Positions 1 through 11,025 of a stretch of 64,000 nt of DNA are shown here, in pieces. The translations under genes were made by a program, and so were the position numbers. The notes beneath the pieces are model-generated. The model was given only the letters and a program-made list of their open reading frames with translations. It was not told where the DNA came from and did no database searches. How positions within the stretch are numbered: the stretch's first letter is position 1; each line of letters opens with the position of its first letter. Source of the DNA: Reticulitermes speratus (Eukaryota > Arthropoda > Insecta > Blattodea > Rhinotermitidae); assembly GCA_021186555.1 (NCBI GenBank), contig JAJKFL010000005.1:42155635-42219634 (forward strand), given 5' to 3'.

Positions 1-45
1 GAAGAAGGCCAGAGTCCTGCATGGACCGTAGAGCCAGTGGAGAGA
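1..45 (+). pseudogene. 3' terminal scrap of a non-LTR retrotransposon
   Basis: The first bases read as a reverse-transcriptase C-terminus followed by a stop (frame ARVLHGP-stop) and a GA-rich run. This resembles the end of the better preserved copy at 56465-56766 (AKVRIGL-stop followed by GAA repeats). The 5' part lies outside the window, so the call rests on about 15 codons. Confidence 0.35.
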
Positions 46-69
46 AGATGAAGTGGAGAGTTTTATAGT

Positions 70-117
70 GTTTAATGTGGCGGTACACATGCAAACCACT
101 GGGTTTGGCTGGGTTAA
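70..117 (+). mobile_element. End fragment of TTAA-flanked (piggyBac-like) MITE
   Basis: The segment matches the right end of the fuller copy at 27280-27503 (GTACACAT.C.AACCACT.GG, then GGGTTAA) and stops at a TTAA. Only the right end is recognisable. Confidence 0.4.
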
Positions 118-1419
118 TTTTACTACTACTTTTTTTTGTAGGGGTGCAAATTAGTCATTTCCCTAAGGGAAAGGATTGAGATTATTTGAGAACAGTGTTT
201 TGTAAAAGATATGTTTAGTCATATGAGAGCTGAAGTAACAAAGGACCGGAGAAAATTACATAATGAGAAACTTCGTAATTTATATTATCCATCAGTTGCA
301 TCGTAGAAAGGGTAGCTCTTGGCCGTCAGGATTCATAACCTCTTCCGTGTTTATACGCACAATTCGTTCTGAAACAATGAAATGTTCAGACATTTGATAG
401 AACTGTCTTGTGGTTTCGCCTCGTCACAGAGTTTCCGTCTGCACATGAGAACACTTTCACGCATCTCGATACCTCAAGTGCTCAGTCAGTGAGCTATCCA
501 GAACCTTTAGCGCCATAAAGACTGCGCGCTGACTATGGCCTACAAGAAGAATAATTAGTTGGATTAGAATGATAATTTTGGGAGTTGATAATCGAGTATT
601 AGTTTAACTAGTTTCTCTGTCCTGGTACACAGTAACAGGTTTACCACATTACGCATTTTCAACTTTATTTTCTGACCGACCTTCATACTTGCCGATTCAT
701 AGTTATGTCGTATTGACAGATATTACCACCAAAGGATGAGGAGTGTTTCATGATGAAAGTAACCTCTGTGATCAGTCATGCACTGACACTGAGAAGGTAC
801 ATGTTTGCTTTTCCGTCGGTTCCCGTATGTTCGCGGCGGCTGTGTTTCGTACTTCGCCTCTGAGGTCATCACATTGAGCAAGTTCACTGGCCACAATACG
901 GTTAAACTGTTTTAAGTACATAAATATTACTGGTGTTTGTGAAATTTGTGAAAGCTGTACGGTTTCACTTTCATATTTTTTTCTACATATCTGCCTCTCC
1001 GTAATGCTGATGGATTTTGTCTCTGGTGGGCGTATCAACAGTGCATATAATGTTCCTACAGCTGCATTGTTTTTGAGATTGTGTTGGCTGTTTTTGGAAG
1101 TAAAACGTTGTAGCGTGGACCTGGTTGTCTGGGGGCAGCGCGCATGTCTTTCGTGCACGTATAACGGGTTCAAGACTGACCTGTCCCAGTGCGAGTATTT
1201 CCTCTTGCATTCTCTACCCCGAATAAAGTAACAGTGGTGAGACTGGAACAGATCCTCACCGCGATTCGAACCTCCCGTTAAACTGTTGCTTGATGGAACG
1301 AATTAAGCAGATTTCATTTATATATAGCCGTACTTGGAATATATGAATCTTCTGCGTGAACTGAGTCGCTGGGAAACTGACTGTTTCTCAGATGGTGAAA
1401 AAACTCCCCAAATTATATG
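118..1419. other. No recognised feature
   Basis: There are no ORFs with domain-like content and no clear repeats. A lone box-B-like GATTCGAACC near 1263 lacks a matching box A. Short overlapping ORFs at 772-1231 on both strands look random. Confidence 0.5.
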
Positions 1420-1585
1420 AAACCCGAAGATTTATTACCGTATTCACAAGTGTCCGGCACGTGTCCCTATCCTGAGCCAGATTAATCCAGTTCACACCCC
1501 CTATCGTATTTCCTAGGGATTAATTTTAATATTATCCTCCCATCTACGCCTAGATCTTCCGAGTGGTCTGGATTATGATGTCCAT
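1420..1585 (-). pseudogene. Non-LTR reverse transcriptase C-terminal tail, decayed
   Basis: On the minus strand the reading WEDNIKIN, then after a frameshift [19 protein letters not shown] followed by INLRV, matches the typical last ~60 residues of insect non-LTR retrotransposon proteins (RWEDNIKMDL...DWI.LAQDRD.WR.LV). Stops and a frameshift show it is dead. The upstream RT domain is absent, as expected for 5' truncation. Relics of the same family lie at 13350, 17240, 17940, 41600, 47190, 55385 and 61055. Confidence 0.65.
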
Positions 1586-2224
1586 ATTTTTGTTACTCAG
1601 GAAGCCTTAATTTGTGAACAGTTTACTTAATTATTAATTGCTTTGGTCAGAACGTGTCAACACACTGAGTCCTGTGTTCCATGCTAATGGAGATGGAAGA
1701 CTTTACTGAGAAGTCACAAAATTATGAATCGGTGATCGCGGAAAGAAAGTTATGAATGTCTGACTGTGTAGTGAAGCGTACGACACGATTCCGTCGTTTC
1801 GAACGGTTTGTTCAGTTTGTTTACATTCGTAATTGACTCTGATCAAAGCATGACGCACGCGGTGCTATGTCAGGTTGCTGTGCGACTTATCCGAGCATTA
1901 TGTGAAACCCTGTAGTATCCCATCTGTGTAGGAAATGCGGTCAACCGTGTTGGGTTATTTCACAGTCTTTACTTAACAAACATTATGTGTTATTTGCACA
2001 AAGCGAATAAAAGGAACATACAATAGGAAGGTCGTGTCCACATAATTATAGCCCACATTGTTTTTGTTTGCCGAAACACGTCGAAGGGTTTAGATGAAAT
2101 TTGGTATTGAGAGGCCTGTTCTAAAACTGTCGGGGGAAATTAATTTTGGTTCATATCTAGCCACTTTAAACACCACGTTACAAGGAGCTTGAGTCGAATG
2201 TATCTGGCGGCTTATAAATGTGGC
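1586..2224. other. No recognised feature
   Basis: I see neither coding potential nor a known repeat in this stretch. Confidence 0.45.
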
Positions 2225-2420
2225 TCATTTTGGAAAACGAGCCGGGTTGACTTCTTGAATGGGCTACATGCTAGTCGACCAGGGAATGAACAATTCCCGT
2301 CGGGAGCAGAGATCTCTCTTTTTTCACAACGTCCAGGCCGGCTATGGGGCGCACCGAGCTTTTTATCCAGTGGGTTATTCCCCCAACAGGATTTTAAAGA
2401 CGATGGTTGACTTCCGTCTA
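2225..2420 (+). mobile_element. Old, diverged SINE-1 copy
   Basis: Patches follow the SINE-1 order: GGGCTAC, then TCCAGGCCGGCTATGGGGC, then GTTGACTTCCGTCTAG. Both ends are degraded and no target duplication is seen. See 10095-10380 for a good copy. Confidence 0.45.
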
Positions 2421-2483
2421 GAGCCGACTGTCATGCCTTCATACCTCCGCGCTTCTTTTAGCCTTGTGCCTTTTTAAGCAAAG

Positions 2484-2566
2484 GGGGGGGGGGGGGAATC
2501 ACCTTTACCTTCTGTAATCTGAGAAATAGGTGCACTGTATTATATATATATATATATTATATATGT
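2484..2566. repeat. Poly-G run and (TA)n microsatellite
   Basis: A run of about 14 G (2484-2497) is followed by a (TA)n tract at about 2540-2566, giving two low-complexity runs in 80 bp. Confidence 0.9.
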
Positions 2567-2781
2567 AATTAAATACTTCTGTGTTTGTATATCATAAGCA
2601 GTTTTTGTAAAGGTTCCGGTAGCAGGTAAAGTTAAAAATGATGCCGTGTCTTCCTATTAAAAAAAATAAAAAAAGTTGTGGCATTCCGCACTCTGTTTCA
2701 TATTGTGATAATATTGTTGGAGTAAGCACAACAAATAAGATCTATTTTTGTCGAGTTCTGAATATGTGATATTCGTCTAAT

Positions 2782-2948
2782 AGAGGGGTACATAAATTTC
2801 CCAAAAATGTAAGGAGTCGCCTAAAAGTTCGTGGCGCCAAAATGGTGACATGAAGTTAGTTCCATACTGAGGACGAACAAGTACTAGGCGCCCCCGTATA
2901 AAATTTAGGCGCCCGGACGACCCGGCGCCGAGGATTTGTGCGTCCCTG
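2782..2948 (+). mobile_element. hAT-like MITE, diverged copy
   Basis: It matches the element at 51879-52044 over most of its length (GGTGACATGAAGT.AGTTCCATACTGAGGACG). The ends GAGGGGTACATAAAT and ATTTGTGCGTCCCTG are degraded versions of that copy's inverted termini. Confidence 0.55.
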
Positions 2949-4125
2949 ATGTAATGTGTCACCCTCAGCAAAGGTGTCGGTACGTCGTACTGTTGCGTAC
3001 CGTTTTCAAACACACACACACGCATACACAGAACACAAGTGTCTGGTAAGAATCAAGTTTAAGAACAAGAGATGAACTGTACTCGTGATAGTTATAATTG
3101 AAGTATAACTAGCTGTTGTAAATTAAACTACAAACATGACTCTTTTTTTTTTTTCGGGAATTAAATCTGTTTAACTGTAGGTAACTTTCAGTCATGTTCG
3201 GATTTTTAGAAGGGTTCCATTGTAACATTGTTCGGGACCTGATCAGCTGTCCCTTTACTGTAGGTGCATTGTTACAGTATTTAGCAACGTTATGTAAATT
3301 GTACAAGTTACGTAGCGACGAATGCGGTAGGAAGATGATCGCGCATGGGAGCTGGGTAAGGATTTGGACGAAGGCAGTTGTGGTCGCGGCTTACCTCACT
3401 CCTTGTAGAGGAGTGCTGGGCCAATCAATACCTAGAAAATCCGCTGGTACCGCGGTCGCCGCTGCGTGAAGGGTTTTAACCAAGCAGAGCTAAATCAAGA
3501 TTATGGAAATGGGATCATGGGTGCATAAACATTTTGAAATGAAACGAAATGGAAAGTCTTGGCAGTTCAACACCGATCTTGAATAACTCCCTCTTACTAG
3601 AAGGTAAATAATGTCCAGCATAGCGACCTCAGTGCATGAAGAAAGTGAAGAAATATGTAATGCAATGTCTGTTTTAAAACTCTTTTCACTTTCATTCGTT
3701 TATCTGCAGCATCATCGTCTATGAGATTTTCTCTCTGCATTTATTCCCACCAGACTGGAGTCGTTAAGTCGGGAATAATACAGGATATTTCCTCATGCCC
3801 ACCAGGTGAAGGCCGGTCACAGACTCTTCCTTCTCAGTCCCTTCCAGGTTTCTCTATATAGTTAGGCACTAAATACTTTTGGCTGTTCATATAGGGCCGT
3901 ATCGTGACCGATGGTGTTCCCGTCATGCGTATTGTAACGACTTATATATGTTATGATGTGCTATAATGTGGCATTGGAGTGTATTGTTACGTGTATGTAC
4001 GTGTTAGTGTAACGTGCATGTATCACGTCAGATATTATGTAATTGTGGTGCACATACAATTATAGTCAACTTCTCCCCTCGCACGTCATAGAGGCATATG
4101 GGGGGAGTTGAGCTCCACTGTGTCT
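2949..4125. other. No recognised gene; weak SINE-4-like patch
   Basis: Around 3770-3835 there is faint resemblance to SINE-4 (GGATATTTCCT...AAGGCCGGT), too weak to annotate. A T run lies at 3143-3155. A 91-codon ORF at 3194-3469 shows no domain or composition bias suggestive of a gene. Confidence 0.4.
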
Positions 4126-4347
4126 TAACCTAGGAACCAGAAGGAGATGAGTGGTCAGCATCACGTCCCGGCCGCTTTTATCCCCGGTTATGATCCCCCC
4201 AGTAGTTATTGAATAGGGGATTGGTGGGCCTCAGAGGCGGTCTAGACGTTTTGGGGGACGAGAAAAATATCTTACTCTGTCGGGAATCGAACCGCGATTC
4301 GTCAGTCGTCCAGACCGTAGCCTAGTTACTATACCGACTGAGATGTG
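4126..4347 (-). mobile_element. SINE-1 copy, diverged
   Basis: In reverse orientation it shows the SINE-1 body (GTGGTCAGCATCACGTCCCGG, GGCCTCAGAGGCGGTCTAGA) and tRNA-like head (GGGAATCGAACC...TACTATACCGACTGAG). It is clearly older than the copies at 6956 or 28581. Confidence 0.65.
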
Positions 4348-4548
4348 TTATAAAATCATTTGTATCCCCGTCATAATTGAAACGACACTAGGTTGAATAT
4401 CGCAAGTACCCAAATCCTGTGACTTGTTCAGTTGTTGTCTTGTACATTATCACATGTCCGTGTACAACGCAAGCCTCTAGAGAAATATGACTTTAAACGG
4501 GTAACAGATGATTGCAGGTCGGCGCTTTGTGTCTGGTGGGCTAGTGTC

Positions 4549-4563
4549 CCCCCCCCCCCCCCC
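4549..4563. repeat. Poly-C run
   Basis: About 15 consecutive C. Confidence 0.95.
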
Positions 4564-4785
4564 AACAGCAATAAGACATTTCCTATGTAGCTGTGTATTG
4601 CAGTTTCTACACAAGCCCTTCATAACTTTTTGGTAATTCAACTTCGTAGAGTGTACAGAAGTACATCAGTGCTTTGCCCTAACCCCTTGCTTTTTGAAGG
4701 AGGTGTGCGACTCTGTTAAGCGAAAATGGATGAAACGAAAGCTAATTAAATTTGCAGTATTTGAACCTCGGTAATAGACATGGTT

Positions 4786-5048
4786 GCCGATCCCAGCGGC
4801 CGCGCTGTCTAAGGCGTGGGTCTGCGGCCGCTCGCTTGCTGGGATTGCGGGTTCGAATCCCACCGGGGACATGGATGTCTGTCTCTTGTGAGTGTTGTGT
4901 GTTGTCAGGTAGAGGTCTCTGCGACGAGCTGGTCCCTCGTCCAGAGGAGTCCTACCGAGTGTGATGTGTCTTGAGTGTGATTGTGAAGCCTCAATAATGA
5001 GGGGGCCCTGGCCCACTAGGGGCTGTCGTACCATGAAAAAAAATATAG
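4786..5048 (+). mobile_element. SINE-2 copy, full length
   Basis: This is a tRNA-derived SINE. The head GCCGATCCCAGCGGCC...GTCTAAGGCG resembles a Leu/Ser-type tRNA box A region, and GGGTTCGAATCCCACC is a near-consensus RNA polymerase III box B. The ~160-bp body runs through TGTCAGGTAGAGGTCTCTGC to GGGGCTGTCGTACCATG and ends in A9. It is flanked by ATGGTTGC at 4780-4787 and 5049-5056, a probable target duplication. An (AAT)n tract follows. Other copies lie at 12395, 16104, 24472, 42859, 48283 and 59448. Confidence 0.85.
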
Positions 5049-5061
5049 ATGGTTGCTTAGT

Positions 5062-5067
5062 TCAGTA

Positions 5068-5105
<38 letters not shown>

Positions 5106-5106
5106 T
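5062..5106. repeat. (AAT)n microsatellite
   Basis: About 14 AAT units lie just beyond the target duplication of the SINE-2 copy. Confidence 0.95.
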
Positions 5107-5249
5107 CATCGGAATTCTTTCCAACAGCTAGTCATATAGCCTGTAACAGCGAAGTGCTTAATACGTAATAATACAGAAATAAAACAACATAGTGATAATA
5201 ACAAAAGGGAAACATACCAGCTGGGATTGTAAGTTGCGAAGGTATGGTA

Positions 5250-5477
5250 CACACCCGACCCTTGTTTTGCGCCCGTTTGTTTTACGCCTTTTTCCGTAAA
5301 TGCGCCCTGCCAAATTACATCACTTAGCCTAATTTGCGCTCTCTCATTTTCGGTTAAACGCCCTTTGGCTGGCTTTCTTCTATTACGCTAACCCCTTATT
5401 TCTGATGGGAATGTTTTTTTTTTATTTACGCCTTCTTTTTCAGGAAAGCCGCTAGGGCATAAAACAAGGGGTGGGTG
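5250..5477. mobile_element. TA-flanked MITE (mariner/pogo-like)
   Basis: Imperfect inverted termini, CACACCCGACCCTTGTTTTG on the left and AAAACAAGGGGTGGGTG on the right, are flanked by TA on both sides (5248-5249, 5478-5479). The length is 228 bp with no ORF. The TA duplication and size fit a non-autonomous Tc1/mariner/pogo element. I see no second copy in the window. Confidence 0.65.
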
Positions 5478-5479
5478 TA

Positions 5480-6955
5480 CGCCAAGGAAACAGTATTTCC
5501 TCTAAAAGACATTACAAAGTTACGTGTGATATTAACATAGTTGGCACACCTGGTTTCTTGACCGAACCTTACGTTGTTGCTTAGACCTACATTAAAAATC
5601 GAAAAGTTCCCGATTTATATAGTTGGTACATAAAGACTGGACGTACATGCTCTACATCGCTGTTCGCTTCTATGCCAAATGTGAAGCACACAATAATCCC
5701 CTCGTTGCGAACATCGGACGATATGATCTGTCCGACTTACATACTATGTACAAACGGTACAGCCATAAAAGACCCAAACATGCACTATTATAATTAACCA
5801 AGGTACATAGGTAGTGTTTTTCTTCGGCACTTTTCACTACTATTACGAGGTGGGACATCCCAGTAAAAAACAGGATGGAAGGAAATTCTGTAACAACGCG
5901 TCATGGCAATTGGTTAAAGGAACAATTGTATTTAGATTGCTGTGTAACAGACTATGTAATTGTACAGAGAAATAAAGAAAGAACTTAAAAAAAACATAAA
6001 GACTAACAGTATTCTTAATAGAGTAAAATATGTGGGTGACTTTCGCTTGATGGATGCCGAGGTGCATGTAATTTTCGAAACGCCGTTTTTGTACTTCGTA
6101 GCTGTACGAACATGTCAGTTTGTAGACATTTGACTCCTGATCCATGGCGCGGGCCAGGCGGATCTTTGTAAGCCTATGTGTAACCAAGTAGCTACTATAT
6201 CCTGGCAGGAGTCAGAACTGTTAAGTTTATTGTGTACGAGATTATGTGCAACTTACCAGAGACTTGACTAAGTTCGAAGTCAATGGATTGCTGTTATCCT
6301 TTTTGTGGATTTTGTCAGCTTTTCTTGACAAATGATTGGGTAACTGGCAACGATCGAGATGGTTGAGTACTGAATGTGTGTGCCAGTAGACTGATTACCA
6401 CTGTTAGCAATTACACCGAAAATAGTAAGCGTTACATACATATCTGAGTACGATGACCACCAGTCATCCATAGCAGAAGGAGCGCTAAGCCGCGGAAGTC
6501 CATATATTCTATGTATCTCGGGCAACAGAATGTGTTACCGAAAGTGGCGGTCGAATGGTTACTACTTTTGCTTCGAATACGGAAGATTCTGAGTTCAAAT
6601 CTCGTGTGGAACACTGGCTGGTCTGACTTTTTTTTTCTTTGTTATTCTTGGGACCTGTAGCTAAATTTGTTGGTAAGCCACGATCGCGTCCTTCCTCATT
6701 TTTTCCAGTTTTTTCAGTTCATTCATTATACACTGGTGATTCGATATTTTATAATGAAAACTGTTACGTTGTTAAGCGAGCCAATAGGAAAGAAAGAAAG
6801 AAAGAAAGGAAGAAAGCACAGTAATATGACATCATCAGGCGACACGGTACTTGTCATAAATATCTATTAAAGTGGCATTACCCTGTAAAATATGAATCTG
6901 AACAACGAATATCTATGTTATACGTGTATAGTCAAATAGTTCAATAATATAAGCG
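5480..6955. other. No recognised gene; (AAAG)n tract at 6788-6818
   Basis: Apart from a short GAAA microsatellite near 6790 I recognise nothing. The ORFs here (up to 114 codons, minus strand) have no recognisable content. Confidence 0.45.
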
Positions 6956-7247
6956 CAAAGGCAAAGGTAAAGTTCTCCCTAGAACAGGCCATGAAGGCCC
7001 AGAGGGAGAATAGAGGTATAGCTCTACTCTTTCTTTAACCCTGGCACTAGATAAGGGTGGGTGGTCAACTCCACGCCCCGGCCGCTTTACCCCCGGGGAA
7101 AGAGACCCGGTACCCATTATATAGGAGGCTAGGTAGGCCCCAGGGCCGGTCTGGACGGCTGCGGAAAATCTCGCCGCCACCGGGATTCGATCCCCGGACC
7201 GTCCAGCCCGTAGCGAGTCGATATACCGACAGAGCTATCCCGGCCCA
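6956..7247 (-). mobile_element. SINE-1 copy, intact with target duplication
   Basis: Complete SINE-1 in reverse orientation. The 14-bp direct repeat CAATAATATAAGCG flanks it at 6942-6955 and 7248-7261, so the ends are exact. The tRNA-like head lies at the right (box B GGATTCGATCCC in reverse) and the LINE-like tail at the left (reverse of GGGAGAACTTTACCTTT). The perfect duplication suggests a fairly young insertion. Confidence 0.92.
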
Positions 7248-7261
7248 CAATAATATAAGCG

Positions 7262-8174
7262 TGGTTATTATTATTGTGGTTGTGTTTTCGGTTATTTCCT
7301 TCGTTTATGCAATGCATTTGTTAATTTGTGCTGATTGTATAATTGACTTTAGTACTGTTAAGTCAGAAGGTACACAAACGAGAATTGTTGTTTTGTTGTT
7401 GTTGTTGTTGTGTAAGGCGATTCAGGCTTATAACTTGGACGTTCTTGTCATCAGTGGTCTCACTTGGTGCTCTGTCGTAAGAGTAGTTGTTCATTCACCT
7501 GCAGTCTTCCTTGTTTTGCGATTATTTCCCTGCCCTTACCCACCGTTGTTCCTTGTGTCTTTGCCTACTGTTATTCTGTTTTTCATGGTTGTGCATTTAT
7601 CATATCCTTTCCCTATTGTCTACCTTTTTTGTCATTTTTCTTGTTTTCGGTATTTAGATAAGCATTATGTCTCTGTTGTGTCGTCGTGGTGGTGTGTGGT
7701 GATGCCGGTTGGCACTTTTCTAATCTACGCCGAAGCCTACTAAGCTGTCTTTTTCATTAAACGTTTTTGTTCTCGCAGTGTTCTGTACATCTTGCAAGGG
7801 GTGTGCTTACTACAAGTTTCCGTATTTGCAAGAGTCTGGCTGCAGACAGAGTGACTTGTTTTGCAGATGTAACTGGCGACGGACAGACTGGTAGTCCTTG
7901 AGGCTCGCCAGATAGTAGGTAGCAAGCACATATAGAAAGTTGTGAGGGCTCAGAAACAAGACTAGGGTTGCCAACTTCACAGTTATTTTGTATTAAATGT
8001 CAGTATGTAGGTAACATCCTTGCAGTAAAATGATGGGCTGTTAGCTGGACGATACCAGATTCCATTTCTGACTAGTAGAGAATTATTGTTTTTCGATGAA
8101 TGTTTATCAAAGTGATAAATCTTTCGGTTACGTGGTGTAGATAGTCATGTAAGACTATCCATGTTTGTAAGATA
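7262..8174. other. No recognised gene; (TTG)n tract at 7385-7411
   Basis: The 228-codon open frame across 7057-7743 begins inside the SINE-1 copy and continues into T-rich DNA. It is hydrophobic because of base composition and is not treated as a gene. Confidence 0.5.
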
Positions 8175-8310
8175 ACCTGCTCGGACTCTTCACCCTGGAA
8201 GATGGGACCGATACGTTGTCCCGAAACGTCGGTAAACAGTTATCACACGACGCCGCTTAATATCCCAGAAGAGCGCAATTTCATCATCATCGCGGCGGAA
8301 GCCTAAAATA
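8175..8310 (+). mobile_element. Penelope-like terminal fragment with ribozyme-like motif
   Basis: It contains GAAGATGGGACC...GTCCCGAAACGTCGGTAAAC at 8199-8236. The hairpin GGGAC/GUCCC is followed by GAAAC and GUC, the order seen in hammerhead ribozymes of Penelope-like elements. The 5' core reads CUGGAAGA rather than CUGANGA, so activity is doubtful. The tail ATCCCAGAAGAGCG recurs with small changes at 13063-13073 and, in reverse, at 9536-9546 and 41887-41896. Confidence 0.5.
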
Positions 8311-9098
8311 ATGCTTATGAGATAATTATATTATCAAGACCCATTTTGAGGCCATTCACTGTTCTTCACCTGTCTTCCAAGTTCTCTCTTCCCGTGAGAG
8401 TTTTCACCAGTATTTTACTGCCTCATTTTATCTCCCATATCGGCTGCGCATCTCGCCCCTCTCAGGTTCTTTCGTACTGCACATAGGCCTATAAACATTA
8501 CAGCAACATTTGACGAAGATACAAATTGTAAAGGTCGAGGGCTTTTTTGTTTGTCACTGCGTCCAAAACGTATTTTGGGGCCCACCCAGATGCCTAGGCA
8601 CTAGATACTGTGGACTGTACCTACGAGGGTGAAGTGGCCGGTAGGCGCAAGCTTGACACATAAGTTTTAGCTCGTTAACTTTCCTATCAACGATTTTTGT
8701 CGTTTTATTAATTTACCTTTCAGGTTACGACCTAGGTGTTAAACGTTGAATTCAGTAACTTTTTGTACCTACTGTACCAGTAGAAAATATCTGTTATGTC
8801 TGTCGCTGGTTTGTGTAGAAAAAGAAGGAATGGGATGTCAGGGAGCAAGACCATATCTGCCAGCTGGCTGATGCCTTTAGTGCGACATCTGGTCCAGTGC
8901 GGGTCTGTGCAGTGTACCCGGTTACGTATTCTCTCTTTCGGTCTATAATGATAAATGGGAAGGTGTACTTCAGTTATTCCCCAGCACGATCTTTACAGTT
9001 TGTATTCGACGATAGTGTTAATTTATTTTCGATAGAAAGTCAATGTGGCAAAGCTATTAACATCACACGTGTGCGGTATAGAGCCGAAAAAAAATATA
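8311..9098. other. Mostly unrecognised; weak SINE-1 patch at 8565-8650
   Basis: GGGGCCCACCCAGATGCCTAGGCAC at 8577-8601 (split here only by eye) resembles the SINE-1 body, but ends and head are missing. No gene is seen. Confidence 0.35.
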
Positions 9099-9276
9099 CC
9101 GTCGAACTCGGTTAAAACGTCATGAAAGGACTGAATATTTTGTGTCGTTATAAACGAGTGTTCTAAACGAGGAGTATAATGTTGTGATTAACAGTGACGA
9201 ATTAATTGGTACTACAGAATATCTGATGTTGTAGACTAGGTGTCCTATAAACCGATGTCATAACCGGGTTCGACTG
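9099..9276 (-). mobile_element. Pogo-like MITE, reverse copy
   Basis: It is the inverted counterpart of the elements at 25686 and 29484. The termini (CGTCGAACTCGGTTAAAACG and CATAACCGGGTTCGACTG) are inverted repeats flanked by TA. At 178 bp it is slightly shorter and more diverged than the other two. There is no ORF. Confidence 0.8.
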
Positions 9277-9278
9277 TA

Positions 9279-9529
9279 TTTATTTTATTTTGTATTTAAA
9301 TATTTATACCGAATTATGTCATGTATTTTCGTTCAGCTGTCCCCCCATCTGATCAGGTCTGGAGTGATTACCGTCACTGTTGCAACTGTAGACGTTATCG
9401 ACCATACAGAGTGGAATTACACTGAAGGATTATTATAATTAACAATGAGCATTAAGATTTTGGAAGCGGTCTGTCGTGACGTATTTTGAGATGCTATTCA
9501 AGGCCTTCCCATATGGGAACGGCGGGTTT
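9279..9529. other. No recognised feature
   Basis: AT-rich sequence without recognisable repeats or coding signal. Confidence 0.4.
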
Positions 9530-9640
9530 AAATCTTCGTTCTTCTGGCCCTTTACGCAGCGTTGAACAGTAGTTTGATGCCGACGTTTCGGGACAGCCTG
9601 CTGGTCCCATCTTCATAGGTCAAGTAATCCAAGAAGAATG
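9530..9640 (-). mobile_element. Penelope-like terminal fragment (reverse)
   Basis: The reverse complement reads GAAGATGGGACCAGCAGG, then CTGTCCCGAAACGTCGGCAT, then a tail ending in CCAGAAGAACG. The GGGAC/GUCCC hairpin and GAAACGUC are kept, but the CUGA part of the core is not. Confidence 0.45.
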
Positions 9641-10094
9641 CCAAATATCAGGTGGGTGAGTGGTTATACAGGGTGATTAAGTTAATGGACGATGAATTGG
9701 AAAGAAAGGACAGGAGCTGTCTTGGTCCCTTTTTTAAATTGCTGTCTGGATGTAGAGGAAGGCACTAGCGGCTCAGGACAGCTGATCTCCGGGTCCAGAT
9801 TTGAATTCGGGACTTCCAGAATACGATAAGAAAGTCAGGAAACGCATAAAATTTCTTGCTGTGGTGGCCGGTAACCTGGTCGAGATTCAAACCAGGTAGA
9901 TCCCGAATATGTCAGCGTAACTGCTAGACCTTCCTGCTCCGTATTTCTCTTTTGTCTCTTTCGCCCTAGGCCGATGAGGTGTCACCTGGTATTAGTGTGG
10001 TTCTCATTATTGTTATTTTGACTACTGCAGCCTGTAGTGGATGCTGGAGCATTGGGCTTTGATGACCGATGTGATTTAAACCGAGGATATTAAC
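9641..10094. other. Unrecognised; possible very old tRNA-like head at 9840-9945
   Basis: In reverse, GGTCTAGCAGTTACGCTGAC followed by GGTTTGAATCTCG looks like a degenerate box A/box B pair. It is too decayed to place in a family. Confidence 0.25.
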
Positions 10095-10380
10095 GGGCCG
10101 GGATAGCTCAGTCTGTATAGCGACTCGCTACGGGCTGGACGATCCGGGGATCGAATCCCAGTGGGAGTGAGATTTTCCGCACCCATCCAGACCTTCCCTG
10201 GGGCCCACCCAGCCTCCTGTGCAATGGGTACCGAGTCTTTTCCCGGGGGTAAAACGGCCAGACCGTGGCATTGACCACTCACCCCCGTCTAGCGCCGAGG
10301 TTAAACAAAGAGTGGAGCTATACCTCTACTCCCACTCTGGGCCTTCATGGCCCTTTCTGTGTTGAACTGTTACCTTTTTT
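10095..10380 (+). mobile_element. SINE-1 copy, intact reference copy
   Basis: This is the clearest forward copy. The head GGCCGGGATAGCTCAGTCTG (box A) and GGGGATCGAATCCC (box B) fit a tRNA promoter. The body has GGGGCCCACCCAGCCTCCTG and a pyrimidine-rich segment, and the 3' end has CCTTCATGGCC and a T-rich tail. The 15-bp duplication ACCGAGGATATTAAC flanks it at 10080-10094 and 10381-10395. The element would be transcribed by RNA polymerase III and moved by a LINE in trans. Confidence 0.93.
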
Positions 10381-10395
10381 ACCGAGGATATTAAC

Positions 10396-10785
10396 TTGAA
10401 ATTTGTTCAAGTTACGTGGACTGAGTAGGCGTGTGTGTCTGAAATTAAGCACTGACACGAAGTTATTAAGAAATGGGTGAGTCAGTTCCATTTATAAAGG
10501 GTTCTGCCCTGTTATTAAATTACGCCTGCCTTTGTGACGTTCCCCGGTCTGCATTATCACTCGCAGATAGCCGTACGGAATCGTAGGGCAGTAAGTGATG
10601 TCAAAGTAATGTCCCTCCTCCATGAAAGTCTCACTTTCAGACCATTTTTGGATCTCTTCATTCGATATTCAGTGATATAAGCGAATAACGTCAACGCATA
10701 ATGGGGACTCTCAGGTATGTGCAGTGAAAGATAAACGTAACTTTGCCCCTGTATTGAAGTAAGCACCACATCTTGAATAAGCATA
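10396..10785. other. No recognised feature
   Basis: Nothing recognisable on either strand. Confidence 0.4.
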
Positions 10786-11025
10786 CCTACGGGGGAATGG
10801 AGGTGTAGCTCCATAATTTTTCAAACTCGGCACCATATGGATGCAAGTTAATTTGATGCTACGGACTCTTTATGCCCGGGGCATGAGCTTCCGATAGGCA
10901 TTCAGTAGGAGTTCGGATGGATCACACAGCCTGTCTGGACGTGGTTGCGAGGAGGGAGCCCTGCTCCAGCCGGGAATCGAACTCCGGTCTCCAGACCGTT
11001 ATCTGTGAATAATTAAGCAGTGACG
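10786..11025 (-). mobile_element. SINE-1 copy, old
   Basis: The reverse-oriented head (CCGGGAATCGAACTCC, GTCTCCAGACCG) and body fragments (GGAGGTGTAGCTCC, AACTCGGCACCATATGG) keep SINE-1 order but are heavily mutated. A C9 run follows at about 11053. Confidence 0.5.

Noticed and set aside
4666-5034. 122-codon minus-strand ORF with a GFEPAIPASERP-like segment
   Set aside because: It is the antisense translation of the SINE-2 head and body. The same peptide-like string appears in other SINE-2 copies.
7057-7743. 228-codon plus-strand ORF, the longest in the window
   Set aside because: It starts inside the reverse-oriented SINE-1 copy, reads through its target duplication and continues in T-rich DNA, which gives a Val/Leu/Phe-rich product. 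No domain and no splice context.
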